NCBI GenBank assembly: GCA_031550725.1
Contig: JAVBOH010000004.1
Span: forward strand, 1 to 64,000
Origin: UBA946 sp031550725
GTDB lineage: Bacteria > Bacillota > Clostridia > Oscillospirales > Ruminococcaceae
Length of the DNA: 64,000 nucleotides
Reading direction: 5' to 3'
This document shows positions 1-9,353 of the stretch, in pieces. The position numbers and the translations under genes are program-made. The first letter of the stretch is position 1; every line of letters starts with the position of its first letter. Under the pieces are notes generated by a model. That model worked only from the letters and a program-made list of their open reading frames with translations, made no database searches and was not told the DNA's origin.

Positions 1-105
1 ATCAGGTTTCCATGTCATTTTCTGAAATACCTGCTTGCCATCTGAATTATATCCACAAGAAACTCTTATACGATAATTGTTACCACGTTTTTCTATATTT
101 GCCAT
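1..105 (-). CDS. int: Tyrosine integrase, N-terminal part only (gene runs off the left edge)
   Basis: Only about 35 codons are in the window, read leftwards from an ATG at 103-105. A good ribosome site (AGGAG, 116-120) sits just upstream. The visible peptide begins MANIEKRGNNYRIRVSCGY and continues with a short lysine-rich strand. This matches the arm-type DNA-binding domain that opens phage and ICE tyrosine recombinases. It is the last gene downstream of mobC-mobA, the usual place for the integrase at the end of a mobilizable element, so it probably belongs to element A. The catalytic domain is not visible and activity cannot be judged. Confidence 0.75.
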   Translation of the reverse strand, partial: MANIEKRGNNYRIRVSCGYNSDGKQVFQKMTWKPD

Positions 106-231
106 AATAAATATTCTCCTTTGATATTTAAGATTTTTATGACAATATTCCTATTAACTTTATTTTATCATTTTATGTATGTTCAGTCAATAGAAATATG
201 CCAATTTTATTAATTTATATGTATGAAATTT

Positions 232-1665
232 TTATCTACCACGAGATTTTTTCTTAGCAGTAATCTGCTGTTGCTTTTCTTCCTCTTGGTTTTTCTTAAA
301 TTCATCAACAAGCTTTGAAATATAGTCACCCTTAGAAATTTCATAATAAGTGTTAGCAGCATTAGTATACCCATCATACAATTTCTTGCATTGATTAAAT
401 TGCTCAGTCAAAATTGTAATTTTTTCATCATTGGATAGTTTTAAGTTGCGAACATGCTTAATATCACATTCATCATCTATGTGAACATGTTCAGCAGTCT
501 GCTTGTACATTTCAAATGAAATCTTTTCAACAGGAGTTAGGTCAGCCTTAGATTTCAGTTCAAAATATTTCTCACAATGCTCGACAACCATTGCTATTTG
601 CTTGTTATGACTACGCAGCTTGTTTAGTTCCTCCCTAGCATTTTCATACGCAATTTTCGTAGTTTCGATTTTACCCTCAAGCTCACCAATTGACGAAATA
701 TGTTCACGGTTTATTAGAGTAAGGCATTCACCCAGCTTGTAAACGGTTATATCGTTTTGTAAAGAGTATGGCAAATCATTATTGTACTTTTTCGAAACAA
801 TCTGATTACTCTCGACAAGCTCACTCACTTGATAAATCCTGTCATAAAATATCTCGTTGAGTTCATTGATATCACGAGTTGGTTTACTTGTAATGGCATC
901 TTCAATTCTTGCTATGAGATTATCTTCGGAATACTCATCACCTAAAGTTTTCAATCGGACAAAACGTTGCTGACCATCTGCTTTAACTGAGATATATTTA
1001 CCACGCTTTACTTCGTACCCTCGTTCTTCAAGTTCAGAAAGTAACTCATCAAGATTCTTAACCGAACCGATAAGCATATCAATTTCATCACGAATAAATT
1101 GTTTCCATGATGTACCTTTCTTCTTATGCGACCACTCATTGTAAGCCATGTTTCTGCTCTTGATCACATTTGGCGCAATAGATTTTATACCAAACGCAAG
1201 GCATGACCTGTCTGAATACTCACGAATTTTGTTGCGAGTTTTCATATTGTCATTGAATTTCTCTCCACTTATTGAGTATGTGTTCAGAATGAAGTGATTG
1301 TGGATATGCTCTTTATCAACATGAGTTGCAATCACAATCTGACAGTCATCACCGAAAGTTCTGCGTGCAAATGCTTTGCCAATTTTATGAGCCAGCTCAG
1401 GAGTGATGTTCTCGTTTGGATCAAAACTTTGAATATAGTGAATTGCTTTAACGTGACCTTTACCCTTTTCGGGTAAAGGCTCGTTAAATTTTTTGCCTGA
1501 ATAATGCTCGTAAACCATCTTCATGTTCAAATATGCGTCCTTTGCATTTGTCACACAATTGAGTGATGCTGTATAAAGCAGGTCGTCTGTTTTCTCAGGA
1601 TTTAGTATGTAGGCTATGCTGCGATTGACGGAATGGTGGATGCTAACTGACTTAAGATATGGCAT
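232..1665 (-). CDS. mobA: MobA-type relaxase / mobilization nuclease
   Basis: 477-residue relaxase expected to nick one strand at oriT and pilot it into a recipient cell. The N-terminal half carries the metal-binding histidine motif THVDKEHIHNHF (about residues 114-125), typical of MobA/VirD2-like relaxases. The likely catalytic tyrosine lies in the first 50 residues, among several tyrosines. The C-terminal half is charged and probably coiled-coil, ending in a basic KKKSRGR tail. The start lies inside mobC (52-base overlap), so the two are translationally coupled. No conjugation channel genes are visible, so the element would need a helper system. Family confidence is high; activity is inferred. 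Confidence 0.88.
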   Translation of the reverse strand: MPYLKSVSIHHSVNRSIAYILNPEKTDDLLYTASLNCVTNAKDAYLNMKMVYEHYSGKKFNEPLPEKGKGHVKAIHYIQSFDPNENITPELAHKIGKAFARRTFGDDCQIVIATHVDKEHIHNHFILNTYSISGEKFNDNMKTRNKIREYSDRSCLAFGIKSIAPNVIKSRNMAYNEWSHKKKGTSWKQFIRDEIDMLIGSVKNLDELLSELEERGYEVKRGKYISVKADGQQRFVRLKTLGDEYSEDNLIARIEDAITSKPTRDINELNEIFYDRIYQVSELVESNQIVSKKYNNDLPYSLQNDITVYKLGECLTLINREHISSIGELEGKIETTKIAYENAREELNKLRSHNKQIAMVVEHCEKYFELKSKADLTPVEKISFEMYKQTAEHVHIDDECDIKHVRNLKLSNDEKITILTEQFNQCKKLYDGYTNAANTYYEISKGDYISKLVDEFKKNQEEEKQQQITAKKKSRGR

Positions 1666-1952
1666 AGGGTTAGATAGTCCTCCTGTAATTTATGAATGTC
1701 GTCCAAGTAAATGCTATTAATCTCGTTTGCTTTTCTTGCAATCTGATTGACATTGTTGCCAATGGAACGAATTGAATTTATCATTGGTGTTATGTTTTTG
1801 AAGTCAAGATTTATAATTTTTCCATCAACAGCCATGCAACGAATATACTCACTTGTCTGCATGGATAATTCAGATGCCTGCTTTTCAACCCTGCTCCATT
1901 CTATCATATCAAATATGATTTCTTTGCGTTTTACTTCTTTGAATTTTCTCAA
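1614..1952 (-). CDS. mobC: MobC-like relaxosome accessory protein
   Basis: Small basic protein (about 112 residues) directly upstream of and overlapping mobA, the usual position of MobC. It carries the family pattern of an early EYIRCMAVDGKI-type segment, then NSIRSIGNNVNQIARKANE. MobC helps the relaxase melt and bind oriT. A TTG start at 1950-1952 is preferred because GGAGGAG ends six bases before it. An in-frame TTG 15 bases further upstream has no ribosome site. The candidate oriT lies immediately upstream. Confidence 0.8.
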   Translation of the reverse strand: MRKFKEVKRKEIIFDMIEWSRVEKQASELSMQTSEYIRCMAVDGKIINLDFKNITPMINSIRSIGNNVNQIARKANEINSIYLDDIHKLQEDYLTLCHILSQLASTIPSIAA

Positions 1953-1985
1953 TAATTTCTCCTCCAATTCTGATTTAGCGGTCTT

Positions 1986-2165
1986 AGGTGTAACCTAAAA
2001 TATATTGGTTTTGATATTTAACGCAACTGCTGTTAAATATAATTTTCAGGTGGTACCCACTTAAAATTTTCAAAACCCGAAAGTATACATATACTTTCTC
2101 TGCTTGCTCAACATACCCAAAACCATAGTATACGGCTACCTCAAAAACGCGTTTTTTCGTTCTTA
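1986..2165. other. Candidate oriT / palindrome-rich non-coding region
   Basis: No convincing gene lies between mobC and the next CDS. The stretch contains several perfect inverted repeats: TATTTAAC (2015-2022) with GTTAAATA (2032-2039); GAAAGTATA (2079-2087) with TATACTTTC (2090-2098); AGGT/ACCT at 1986-1996; and a self-complementary AAAACGCGTTTT near 2145-2156. Placement just upstream of mobC-mobA is where mobilizable elements keep oriT. A nick site was not identified, and some repeats could instead be operators. Confidence 0.5.
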
Positions 2166-2183
2166 TCAGTAGCCATGTATTTT

Positions 2184-2477
2184 TTATGCAGCAGTACCAT
2201 TCAAAAATTTTAATAGCGATGATTTGCATATGAGAATTTTCCCGTTCTGACCTGCTCCAGATCGTACAAATTTTATCTTGTTCTGTTTCACAAGCTGACG
2301 AATGGTATACTCAGAAAGTCCGTTTACTACTTCTGTACATTCCTTTATGATGAGCATTTCTACAACACTATTTTGTGTTACAGATATTTGTGGCTTTGGA
2401 TTATCATCAACGATAATTATTTTATCCAACAAGGACACCACTTCTGCAATGATTTCATTTTTCTGTCTTAATGTCAA
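2184..2477 (-). CDS. Excisionase-like HTH DNA-binding protein
   Basis: 97-residue protein whose C-terminal half reads as an excisionase/MerR-like winged helix: LSEYTIRQLVKQNKIKFVRSG, then a strand and a final helix (KSSLLKFLNG). Such proteins steer integrase towards excision or regulate transfer genes. The N-terminal 40 residues are not recognised. It overlaps the upstream small HTH gene by four bases (ATGA), so both are co-translated. Function as a directionality factor is inferred from fold and position. Confidence 0.65.
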   Translation of the reverse strand: MTLRQKNEIIAEVVSLLDKIIIVDDNPKPQISVTQNSVVEMLIIKECTEVVNGLSEYTIRQLVKQNKIKFVRSGAGQNGKILICKSSLLKFLNGTAA

Positions 2478-2662
2478 ATAGCATGCTCCTTTCTAAGTGC
2501 AATTTTGTCAATGAGAGCAATGTATCTCCACTGCTCGTCCTCGTTCATTTCAAAACGCATACGACGCACCATGGTCTGTTCTGAAACACCAAGTTCATGT
2601 GCTAGCTCCCATTGGTGTACTTTTCTTTCCTTTAGTTCATCTCTGATTATTTCATTAGCCAT
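2474..2662 (-). CDS. Small HTH protein of the mobile element
   Basis: 62-residue protein with a phage-repressor-like helix-turn-helix (WELAHELGVSEQTMVRRMR). I choose the ATG at 2660-2662 because GGAGG sits eight bases upstream; a longer reading from 2677 would start on the ribosome site itself. It is co-transcribed with the excisionase-like gene. A clear paralogue lies in element B (21495-21683) with the same layout, including the motif GxSExTMxRKxR and a short tail. Probably a regulator of element mobility genes. Confidence 0.65.
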   Translation of the reverse strand: MANEIIRDELKERKVHQWELAHELGVSEQTMVRRMRFEMNEDEQWRYIALIDKIALRKEHAI

Positions 2663-2700
2663 TGTAATGACCTCCATATTTTTTATTTTTGATAAATGCT

Positions 2701-2731
2701 GCGGCGATAAAATTCAAACAAAGCGGCGATA
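2701..2731. promoter_or_regulatory. Direct repeat GCGGCGATA, candidate operator
   Basis: Two exact copies of GCGGCGATA (2701-2709 and 2723-2731), start to start 22 bases apart, about two helical turns. They lie just upstream of the small HTH gene starting at 2662. Spacing and placement suit cooperative binding by a regulator, perhaps one of the adjacent HTH proteins. The repeat is GC-rich in otherwise AT-rich DNA. Confidence 0.4.
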
Positions 2732-2871
2732 CATTGTTTGTTTCATTAATTAGCATTATCGTTATTAAAGTATAACATAAAAGTTTAACTCATGCTGTAT
2801 ATGCCATAATCAGAATTTTTGAAAATTTTTGAAAGCGTTATTTTATATATAGAATTTTTTGAGACAAAAAA

Positions 2872-2903
2872 ATCGAGGGTTATGAATTAACATAACTCTC
2901 GAT
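2872..2903 (-). terminator. Rho-independent terminator (minus strand)
   Basis: Thirteen-base stem (2872-2884 with 2891-2903, one G-U pair) around a six-base loop, followed on the minus strand by a run of seven T (2865-2871). It sits 10 bases past the stop of the decayed helicase fragment and would end transcripts from the SHOCT gene cluster. Confidence 0.75.
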
Positions 2904-2912
2904 TTATAATTA

Positions 2913-3090
2913 TTATTTTTGCTTCACAGCAATTTTCAACTTACCATCAGAAGTTTCTTCAATAATGTCCTGTTTAATAAGTTCAGAATAAGCACGTTCA
3001 AATTTATCTTTAATTCTAGCCCTTTGACATTTATAACACCATCCTATATAAAATGTTTTTTTTAATAAAGGCGATTTGTTTTATCTGAAA
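2913..3090 (-). pseudogene. Decayed 3' end of a second DUF4011/DUF3320 helicase gene
   Basis: This stretch duplicates the last ~57 codons of the large helicase gene (3988-8877). From the shared TAA/TAG stop position upstream, the final 33 codons are nearly identical (FERAYSELIKQDIIEETSDG and onwards). Further upstream identity fades but stays in the same frame without gaps, as far as an NKS motif near 3075. There, one in-frame TAA replaces a leucine codon. No start or helicase body remains. It is a remnant of a paralogue, left by duplication, recombination or replacement of a defence gene. Confidence 0.8.
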
Positions 3091-3165
3091 ATAAATTTAA
3101 GAGCTTTAATTTCAAATTAACATTCAATTACTCTATAGCCTGAACAAAACATAAACTTACCAACA

Positions 3166-3834
3166 TTATATTTCAGATAAAATTTCACTTTTTCGTTTGT
3201 TATATTCTTCTTCTGAAATTAAACCGCAATCAAATAATTCCTTTAACTTAATAAATCGTTCCTTGGGCTGTGAATTTGACTCCTTTGGAGCTTTAGTTTC
3301 AACATTTCTTGAATTATGCAAGTCATTTACTGCGTCGCAATACTTTTCAATTGGTTTTAGCAATGAATTTAGATGTTCTTCTTCGCTAATTGATGCTTTT
3401 CCATTACAATTTAAAAATTCAAATCCAATTAATCTTAAACCATTAACAAACGAATCACAAAAGTGAGCTTCTGTTCCATGCGATTTTAAACAAAGGTCGA
3501 ATTTCCAAAAAATTTCTATAACTCCAGGCATTAATCCATAATAATTTTTTTTATAGAAATCATCACCATCATCATATAATGATTTTAATGTTGAAGCTGG
3601 TAAATATTTATTAGTACACTCAGATATAAAATCAATCTCATTTTGATTAAAAATTCCTTCGCTATTGGATAATAACATAAAAAATCTTGTTAAATCAAAA
3701 TCCAAATTTTCACGTTGAGGATTTTTATAAATATAATTATCCTCGTCAACAATAAACTCGTAATATGGACTTTCTTCTATTAAATCGCAGGTTTTGTACA
3801 ATATGTCTACATACTCTTTAAGCTCGTTAGTCAT
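3166..3834 (-). CDS. SHOCT-domain protein of unknown function
   Basis: About 222 residues. The last 27 residues (KLKELFDCGLISEEEYNKRK...) form a SHOCT domain, a short C-terminal module thought to mediate oligomerisation or tethering. The N-terminal ~150 residues are acidic and helical and are not recognised; a distant TerB-like fold is possible but unproven. The ATG at 3832-3834 is preferred over an upstream GTG because AAGGAG is eight bases before it. The gene is flanked by the intact helicase-nuclease gene and by its decayed 3' copy, so it may be cargo brought in or left by the same rearrangement. An accessory role to the helicase is speculative. Confidence 0.6.
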   Translation of the reverse strand: MTNELKEYVDILYKTCDLIEESPYYEFIVDEDNYIYKNPQRENLDFDLTRFFMLLSNSEGIFNQNEIDFISECTNKYLPASTLKSLYDDGDDFYKKNYYGLMPGVIEIFWKFDLCLKSHGTEAHFCDSFVNGLRLIGFEFLNCNGKASISEEEHLNSLLKPIEKYCDAVNDLHNSRNVETKAPKESNSQPKERFIKLKELFDCGLISEEEYNKRKSEILSEI

Positions 3835-3987
3835 TTTTAGCACTCCTTAAAACAATAATATTTTGGTTAATACTTATATAATAATTTTATCATGGTCAAT
3901 TCTCATTGTCAACTAATATAAATCGCTATTTAATTAGAATAAATTGTACATTGATTTTGTAATCATATGTATTTAATAAAATTTATA

Positions 3988-6900
3988 CTATTTTTGCCTC
4001 ACAGCAATTTTCAACTTACCATCAGAAGTTTCTTCAATAATGTCCTGTTTAATAAGCTCAGAATAAGCACGTTCGAACTCATCTTTAATTCTAGCTCCTT
4101 GACGTTCCCAACCGTATCCAAATAATGCAGTTTCTTTAAATAGCCCTGATTTGTTTAAACCAAAATCATTCTCAATAACTTTATTCATGGTACGCATTAT
4201 GTCTCTCAATGGGATGTCTGCCACTTGATCACCATAATAAGCTGAACGTAATTTTTTCTTCTTTTGAATTAAACCTTCTTCGACGCTTTCTTGTACTGTT
4301 TGCATACTGACATTCAAAAATTCAGATGTTTCAGTTGATTTTACCACTGCTGTTGTAACTATCTCACGATAATCATTAATTGCTTTTTCAACAGCATTGA
4401 GTAATCTTGTGCCTTCTGTATGACGATCTTTTATCCAATCGGTTGACCATATACGATATATTTTCCATCCCATATCTTCAAGCACAGTCTGACGTAACCT
4501 GTCACGCTCTCTTGCAGTTCTAGCCGAATGATACATTGCACCATCACATTCAATACCGATAGCATATCGTCCTGAATATTTTGGATGTTTGACTGCCATA
4601 TCAATACGATAACCTGAACATCCCACTTGTGTAGTGACATTATATCCTTTGTCAGTTAAAAATTGATGAACTGAAGCTTCGAAAGGTGAATCAAACCATA
4701 AATTATCATCTGCTGTTGTTTCACCTAAAATTGCATTGATGCCATTTATAGCAAAATCAATATATGTCCTTAATAATTTGGGACCTTGCCCACTTATTCT
4801 TTCAACAGCTATATCAGTTGGCAAAATTGAGCCTACAAGTTTAAGATTATATCGAGCACGTGTTACAGCAACGTTCAGTCTTCGTTCACCACCATCACGA
4901 CTAAGTGGTCCGAAATTCATATGGAATTGCCCTGTAACATCAGGTGCATATCCGATACTTAGTATAATTGTATCACGCTCATCGCCCTGAACTGTTTCAA
5001 GATTTTTAATAAATAGTGATTCATGATTATCATCTTTGAAGAAATGCTCAAATGTAGGATTACTGCGACGTTTTTCATTAAGAGCGTCTTGAATAGCAGA
5101 TTGTTGTATTTCACCAAATGCAATAATTCCTAAACTCCTGTTCGGATACCTTTTGAAATGTTCATAGGTAAGTTCAACAACTCTTGCTGCTTCAGCACGA
5201 TTGCCATTTTTACCACCCTTGTCATATGTACCACCTTGAACATAACTATACTCAACACCCATGCCATCTGAGTTATCAGTTGCCGATGGGAATGTTATCA
5301 AATTACCTTGATAAATCTTAGCGTTTGAAAATGCAATTAAATGTTCATGACGGCTACGATAATGCCATAATAAAGTTTGAGTTGGTAGCATAACAGCTTC
5401 TTCAAGTAATGATTCATATGCTCCTGAATCATTAACTTCGCCATCCTCACTTTCTTCGTATTCATCGGATGTTGACATAGCAGATGCGAAGAAGTCAGTT
5501 GGAGGTAGCTGTTTACTGTCACCAGCGATTATAACTTGTTTTGCCCTAAAGATTGCACCTATCGCATCTTCTGTTCTAACCTGTGACGCTTCGTCAAATA
5601 TAACTGTATCAAATTCAAAGTTACTGCTTCCTAAGTATGTACTCACTGAAAGTGGGGACATCATAACACATGGTTTTAATGCTGGTAAAAGATTAGGTAA
5701 TGATGCAATTAACAATCTTGTAGGCATTAACTTGCGTTGCTTCGCCATTTCACGACGTAATAATGCTATTTCGCCATCAGCTGAGAATGCATCAAAGTTT
5801 GGGAGCTTTGCGATCAACTTAGAAATAACAATAGCTTTTGAAATCTCCATATGGGATTTATCAAGACTTTTAAACGCCGAAACACGTTCATCCTGTCGTA
5901 ATCTTCTGAAATCCTGTATTGAAGAAAATCGTGGGGTTATTACATCAAGCCATGAACGGAAAAAGCATTTTTTAAATACTGGAACAATTTCATCAGCTGC
6001 TAATCCAATTTCTTTTGCTTTATCAAGGTATGAAATAATTCCTAAATCAGTAAGTAATTTCTCTGCTAATCTGTAATCAATTAAATATTCTAAATATGCA
6101 AAGTTTTCATTACAAAGTTTAACCATATCCAATAATTTTAACAATGGTAGCTTAGAAGCTGTATTTTTAGTATTATCATCAAACAACTCAATAAATTTAT
6201 TGTAGTTTGGAGTAATCGCAATTTCCCATTCCTTTATATCGCTGATGCAATTCTTTAGATTTGTTATAATTTCAATATTATTTTCACATGCACTAACAAT
6301 ATAACCATTATTAAACGAATATTTTAGAGCGAATACTTTGAATTTAATACACCATTCAAATGCAGATTTTAACTCAACAAAGTCAGTGTCCTCGTTAATT
6401 TCACGATCAATAATTATACCAATATCATTGCACATTGTCGATAGGCTTTTTGTTTTTTCATCAATTTCAATTTGATATTCATTTGATATCTTATCAATTG
6501 CACTATATAAGTTTTGTTGTTCTGTCAACAATTTCAAATTAGCATTTGAAAGGTTTTCTTCTGTATCCTTTAACATTTTAGTCGCTACTCTTAATTCTTC
6601 ACCAGCAGACGCAAGTAATTTATTAGCTTCATCAGATATTTTTAATTGTTGCTCATATGCATCTTTCTTATTTAGAACATCATTAATTGTATTGAGCGTA
6701 ATTAGTCCTTGCTCATATGTAAGTTTAATTGGAACTTTGCAGTTTACAAGAATTGATTTTCGATCTTGTTTGTATAATCCACCCATTCTCTTAAAGAACG
6801 AACGGTAATCAACACGATAGCGTGACAACATATTATTTATATCTAAAGCTAATATATTTTCATCAAAATCCTTTAATATTTCATTTTGAGCTAACTGCCA

Positions 6901-8877
6901 AGCTTGTTGCATTTCATCACATAATTGACTTTCCTTTTTACTTGATTCATTGCATAATGAATATTTATTCTCAGCATCTATATGTTTTTGAGTATATTCA
7001 ACTACTTGTTCAGATAAAATTTTATGTGAATTATAAGCATTATTATAATCATTGATGTTATTAGTAATTTCTGAAGTTTTCTGTGATATACACTCGTTTG
7101 TTTCAATACTTGAGCGTATTTTAATACAGTCATCATTAAATTTATTCGATTTATCTTGTATAATTGATTTTTTATGCAAGTCATAAATGCAATTATTTAA
7201 ACTTGTTATTAAACTTTCTAAATCAAGTGAAATCCACGCTACTGGTACTTTGGGAGAAATGTTGGAACAATCATATATTAATTGAAGATCATCAACTTCA
7301 AACAAACACCAGTCCTTATTAGTGCCAAGAATTTTGTTAATTGTTGAAAATAAGGCTATTCCATCATTTATTTGGGTTGTTAATACATCGGCATCAACAA
7401 TAAAGCGTTGTCTAAATTCATATGTAGGTGGTTGTAATGAAGCATAGCCATTCCATGGATTATCTTGCTGGTATCCACTTTTTGAAATAATTTTTGTTAC
7501 TTCTTCAAGTGCACTTTCACATTGAGATAAAAGTGTTTGAGTAAAATTGTCAGCCCCTTCTTGTATAAAATCGATATTACGATAATTTTCATATTGAGAT
7601 ATATAACCATTAACTTGATAAATTGTTTTACCAAGTGGTTCAATCGGTGTATGTAAATCTATGCTATATTGATTTAATTTACTACGAACTTCCTTTAGCT
7701 TATATAATTCGTTATATGCATCTTGTTGTAGACTTGTTTTTAATCTTGACATATTTATTGATTCGTTTAACTGATCAAGAATTTCACGTCTTTTGGCATT
7801 ATGACTATGTAAAGTTAAGCAAAAAGGTGCTAAGCCGACTTTTGTTAATCTTTTATAAACTACTTCAAGAGCAGCCATTTTTTCAGAAACAAACAGTACT
7901 TTTTTGCCATCAGCGATTAATTCGGATATTATATTTGTTATAGTTTGGCTTTTACCAGTACCTGGAGGTCCTTGTAAAACAAAGCTTGTACCACGTTTCG
8001 CAAGTAATATTGCATCCTGTTGGCTTGAGTCTGCATCTACAACAGAAAACACCTCTTTAGGCTCTACGTTGTCATGATTATAGTTTGAAATATCAGATAT
8101 TCCAGCACCATCTCGGTAAACTTCTCCATTTAACACACGAACAATATGGTTGTTGCATATTTGTTCAGAATGCAATTCTAAATCACGATACATATTGATT
8201 TTCATAAATGAAAACAAGGACAATTGCACTACATCATTAGTAACATTCCAGCCAAGAGCTTTTACAGCATCATTAACTTTTTCAAGATACTCGTTTATAT
8301 TGGTTTCTTCATTAATTTTAGGTAATTCTATGCCAAAATCACTAAATAATTTCTGTTCAAGTGAATAATTTGAGCTTACTTCATCGTCTGAACGTGACAA
8401 AATTATTGGTGAGAATAAATCTTCTTGTGATAATTTTACTGGTACTAGCAATAATGGCGAACGCAGTTCTTGTCCTGTTGTACCGTTCTCTTTCCAATTA
8501 ATGAATCCGAAAGCCAAATGCAAAGCATTTAAACCTTTTTCTTCAGTAAATTCCTTAGATTTTTTCATAAGGCTGCGTAATGTTTTATATGTTTCTTTTA
8601 CTGATTGATTTGTTTGAATATTTGATACCTGTATGCTTACGTCAGCATTAATGTCATCATCCTCAAATAAGTTAGGTGGTATCGGAAAAGAAAGTGTTTC
8701 ATCTTCATTTGACATCATTGTCCATATGCTATTTGGATTTGGCAATTTGATGAGCAGAGAATGACGTTGAATACGATTATTATCATTTGGTAATGGGCAG
8801 TTGATCAATCTATTACGCTTACCTAGATCAAGCAATCGATTTTTCCAGTATTCAAGTTTAACATTTATATTTGGCAT
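3988..8877 (-). CDS. Giant SF1 helicase-nuclease (DUF4011 / AAA / Vsr-like REase / DUF3320), candidate defence protein
   Basis: 1629 residues. It has an N-terminal DUF4011-type region (EYWKNRLLDLGKRNRLIN), then Walker A GPPGTGKS near residue 303. A long coiled-coil-rich insertion follows. Walker B is VIFDEAS near 1094, with GDSKQLPP directly after. The SF1 C-terminal motifs are QGDERDTIILS (~1297) and NVAVTRARYNL (~1335). A Vsr/MTES-type endonuclease domain follows (~1390-1480: FEASVHQFL, RIDMAVKHP, IECDGAMYH, RDRLRQTVLEDMGWKIYRIWS). A C-terminal DUF3320 domain ends the protein. The ribosome site GAGGAG precedes the ATG. Proteins with this layout recur on mobile elements and in defence islands and are thought to attack foreign DNA. 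All motifs look intact. The anti-phage role is inferred from family and context. Confidence 0.85.
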   Translation of the reverse strand: MPNINVKLEYWKNRLLDLGKRNRLINCPLPNDNNRIQRHSLLIKLPNPNSIWTMMSNEDETLSFPIPPNLFEDDDINADVSIQVSNIQTNQSVKETYKTLRSLMKKSKEFTEEKGLNALHLAFGFINWKENGTTGQELRSPLLLVPVKLSQEDLFSPIILSRSDDEVSSNYSLEQKLFSDFGIELPKINEETNINEYLEKVNDAVKALGWNVTNDVVQLSLFSFMKINMYRDLELHSEQICNNHIVRVLNGEVYRDGAGISDISNYNHDNVEPKEVFSVVDADSSQQDAILLAKRGTSFVLQGPPGTGKSQTITNIISELIADGKKVLFVSEKMAALEVVYKRLTKVGLAPFCLTLHSHNAKRREILDQLNESINMSRLKTSLQQDAYNELYKLKEVRSKLNQYSIDLHTPIEPLGKTIYQVNGYISQYENYRNIDFIQEGADNFTQTLLSQCESALEEVTKIISKSGYQQDNPWNGYASLQPPTYEFRQRFIVDADVLTTQINDGIALFSTINKILGTNKDWCLFEVDDLQLIYDCSNISPKVPVAWISLDLESLITSLNNCIYDLHKKSIIQDKSNKFNDDCIKIRSSIETNECISQKTSEITNNINDYNNAYNSHKILSEQVVEYTQKHIDAENKYSLCNESSKKESQLCDEMQQAWQLAQNEILKDFDENILALDINNMLSRYRVDYRSFFKRMGGLYKQDRKSILVNCKVPIKLTYEQGLITLNTINDVLNKKDAYEQQLKISDEANKLLASAGEELRVATKMLKDTEENLSNANLKLLTEQQNLYSAIDKISNEYQIEIDEKTKSLSTMCNDIGIIIDREINEDTDFVELKSAFEWCIKFKVFALKYSFNNGYIVSACENNIEIITNLKNCISDIKEWEIAITPNYNKFIELFDDNTKNTASKLPLLKLLDMVKLCNENFAYLEYLIDYRLAEKLLTDLGIISYLDKAKEIGLAADEIVPVFKKCFFRSWLDVITPRFSSIQDFRRLRQDERVSAFKSLDKSHMEISKAIVISKLIAKLPNFDAFSADGEIALLRREMAKQRKLMPTRLLIASLPNLLPALKPCVMMSPLSVSTYLGSSNFEFDTVIFDEASQVRTEDAIGAIFRAKQVIIAGDSKQLPPTDFFASAMSTSDEYEESEDGEVNDSGAYESLLEEAVMLPTQTLLWHYRSRHEHLIAFSNAKIYQGNLITFPSATDNSDGMGVEYSYVQGGTYDKGGKNGNRAEAARVVELTYEHFKRYPNRSLGIIAFGEIQQSAIQDALNEKRRSNPTFEHFFKDDNHESLFIKNLETVQGDERDTIILSIGYAPDVTGQFHMNFGPLSRDGGERRLNVAVTRARYNLKLVGSILPTDIAVERISGQGPKLLRTYIDFAINGINAILGETTADDNLWFDSPFEASVHQFLTDKGYNVTTQVGCSGYRIDMAVKHPKYSGRYAIGIECDGAMYHSARTARERDRLRQTVLEDMGWKIYRIWSTDWIKDRHTEGTRLLNAVEKAINDYREIVTTAVVKSTETSEFLNVSMQTVQESVEEGLIQKKKKLRSAYYGDQVADIPLRDIMRTMNKVIENDFGLNKSGLFKETALFGYGWERQGARIKDEFERAYSELIKQDIIEETSDGKLKIAVRQK

Positions 8878-9072
8878 TACTGCTCCTCCTCAAGCAAGGT
8901 TGACATATTGAATTAACCCTACTATATAACATATACTTTTATATACAACATTATACCATATTCGCTAATAAATTACAATATAATTAACGTTGTTATTCAC
9001 AATTATGTGAAAACAAGCCGACTTTTAAGAAAAACAGTCAGCTTGTGTTGTTTATTAGTGAATATAAACATA

Positions 9073-9318
9073 TTATTGACACCATCTAGTTTGGGATTTT
9101 GATTCAGTTTTACCTGTTAATTTACGTATCTCATATTCAATCAATTCCTCAGGAGTTGGACGAGAACCTTTGCATGGAATTTTAGCCCATTCTGCCTTGA
9201 TTTGAGGATCAGGATTGGTAAATCCCTCGTCAATAGCTTTCTGCATTTCATTAAGAACTTGTTTTCGGCTTATCCCTTCTTTTTTAGCTATTTTATCAAT
9301 TATCTTTTTAATATTCAT
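9073..9318 (-). CDS. Small Spo0A C-terminal-domain-like DNA-binding protein
   Basis: 81 residues. The pattern KKIIDKIAKKEGISRKQVLNE, then AIDEGFTNPDPQIKAEWAKIP, resembles the helical DNA-binding domain of Spo0A detached from any receiver domain. Stand-alone proteins of this kind are common in Ruminococcaceae elements; the function is not established. It is divergent from the XRE regulator at 9439. Its own promoter carries a perfect operator-like palindrome between -35 and -10 (9358-9374), so repression by that regulator is likely. Confidence 0.6.
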   Translation of the reverse strand: MNIKKIIDKIAKKEGISRKQVLNEMQKAIDEGFTNPDPQIKAEWAKIPCKGSRPTPEELIEYEIRKLTGKTESKSQTRWCQ

Positions 9319-9353
9319 TGTAACCCTCCGAATAATATTATGGTTTTATAATA

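Noticed and set aside
1984..2229. 81-codon open frame on the minus strand between mobC and the HTH gene
   Set aside because: Overlaps the excisionase-like gene, has no ribosome site, odd composition, and covers the palindrome-rich candidate oriT.
7623..7943. 106-codon plus-strand frame inside the helicase gene
   Set aside because: Shadow of the long minus-strand gene; hydrophobic, Leu/Tyr-rich translation typical of antisense AT-rich DNA.
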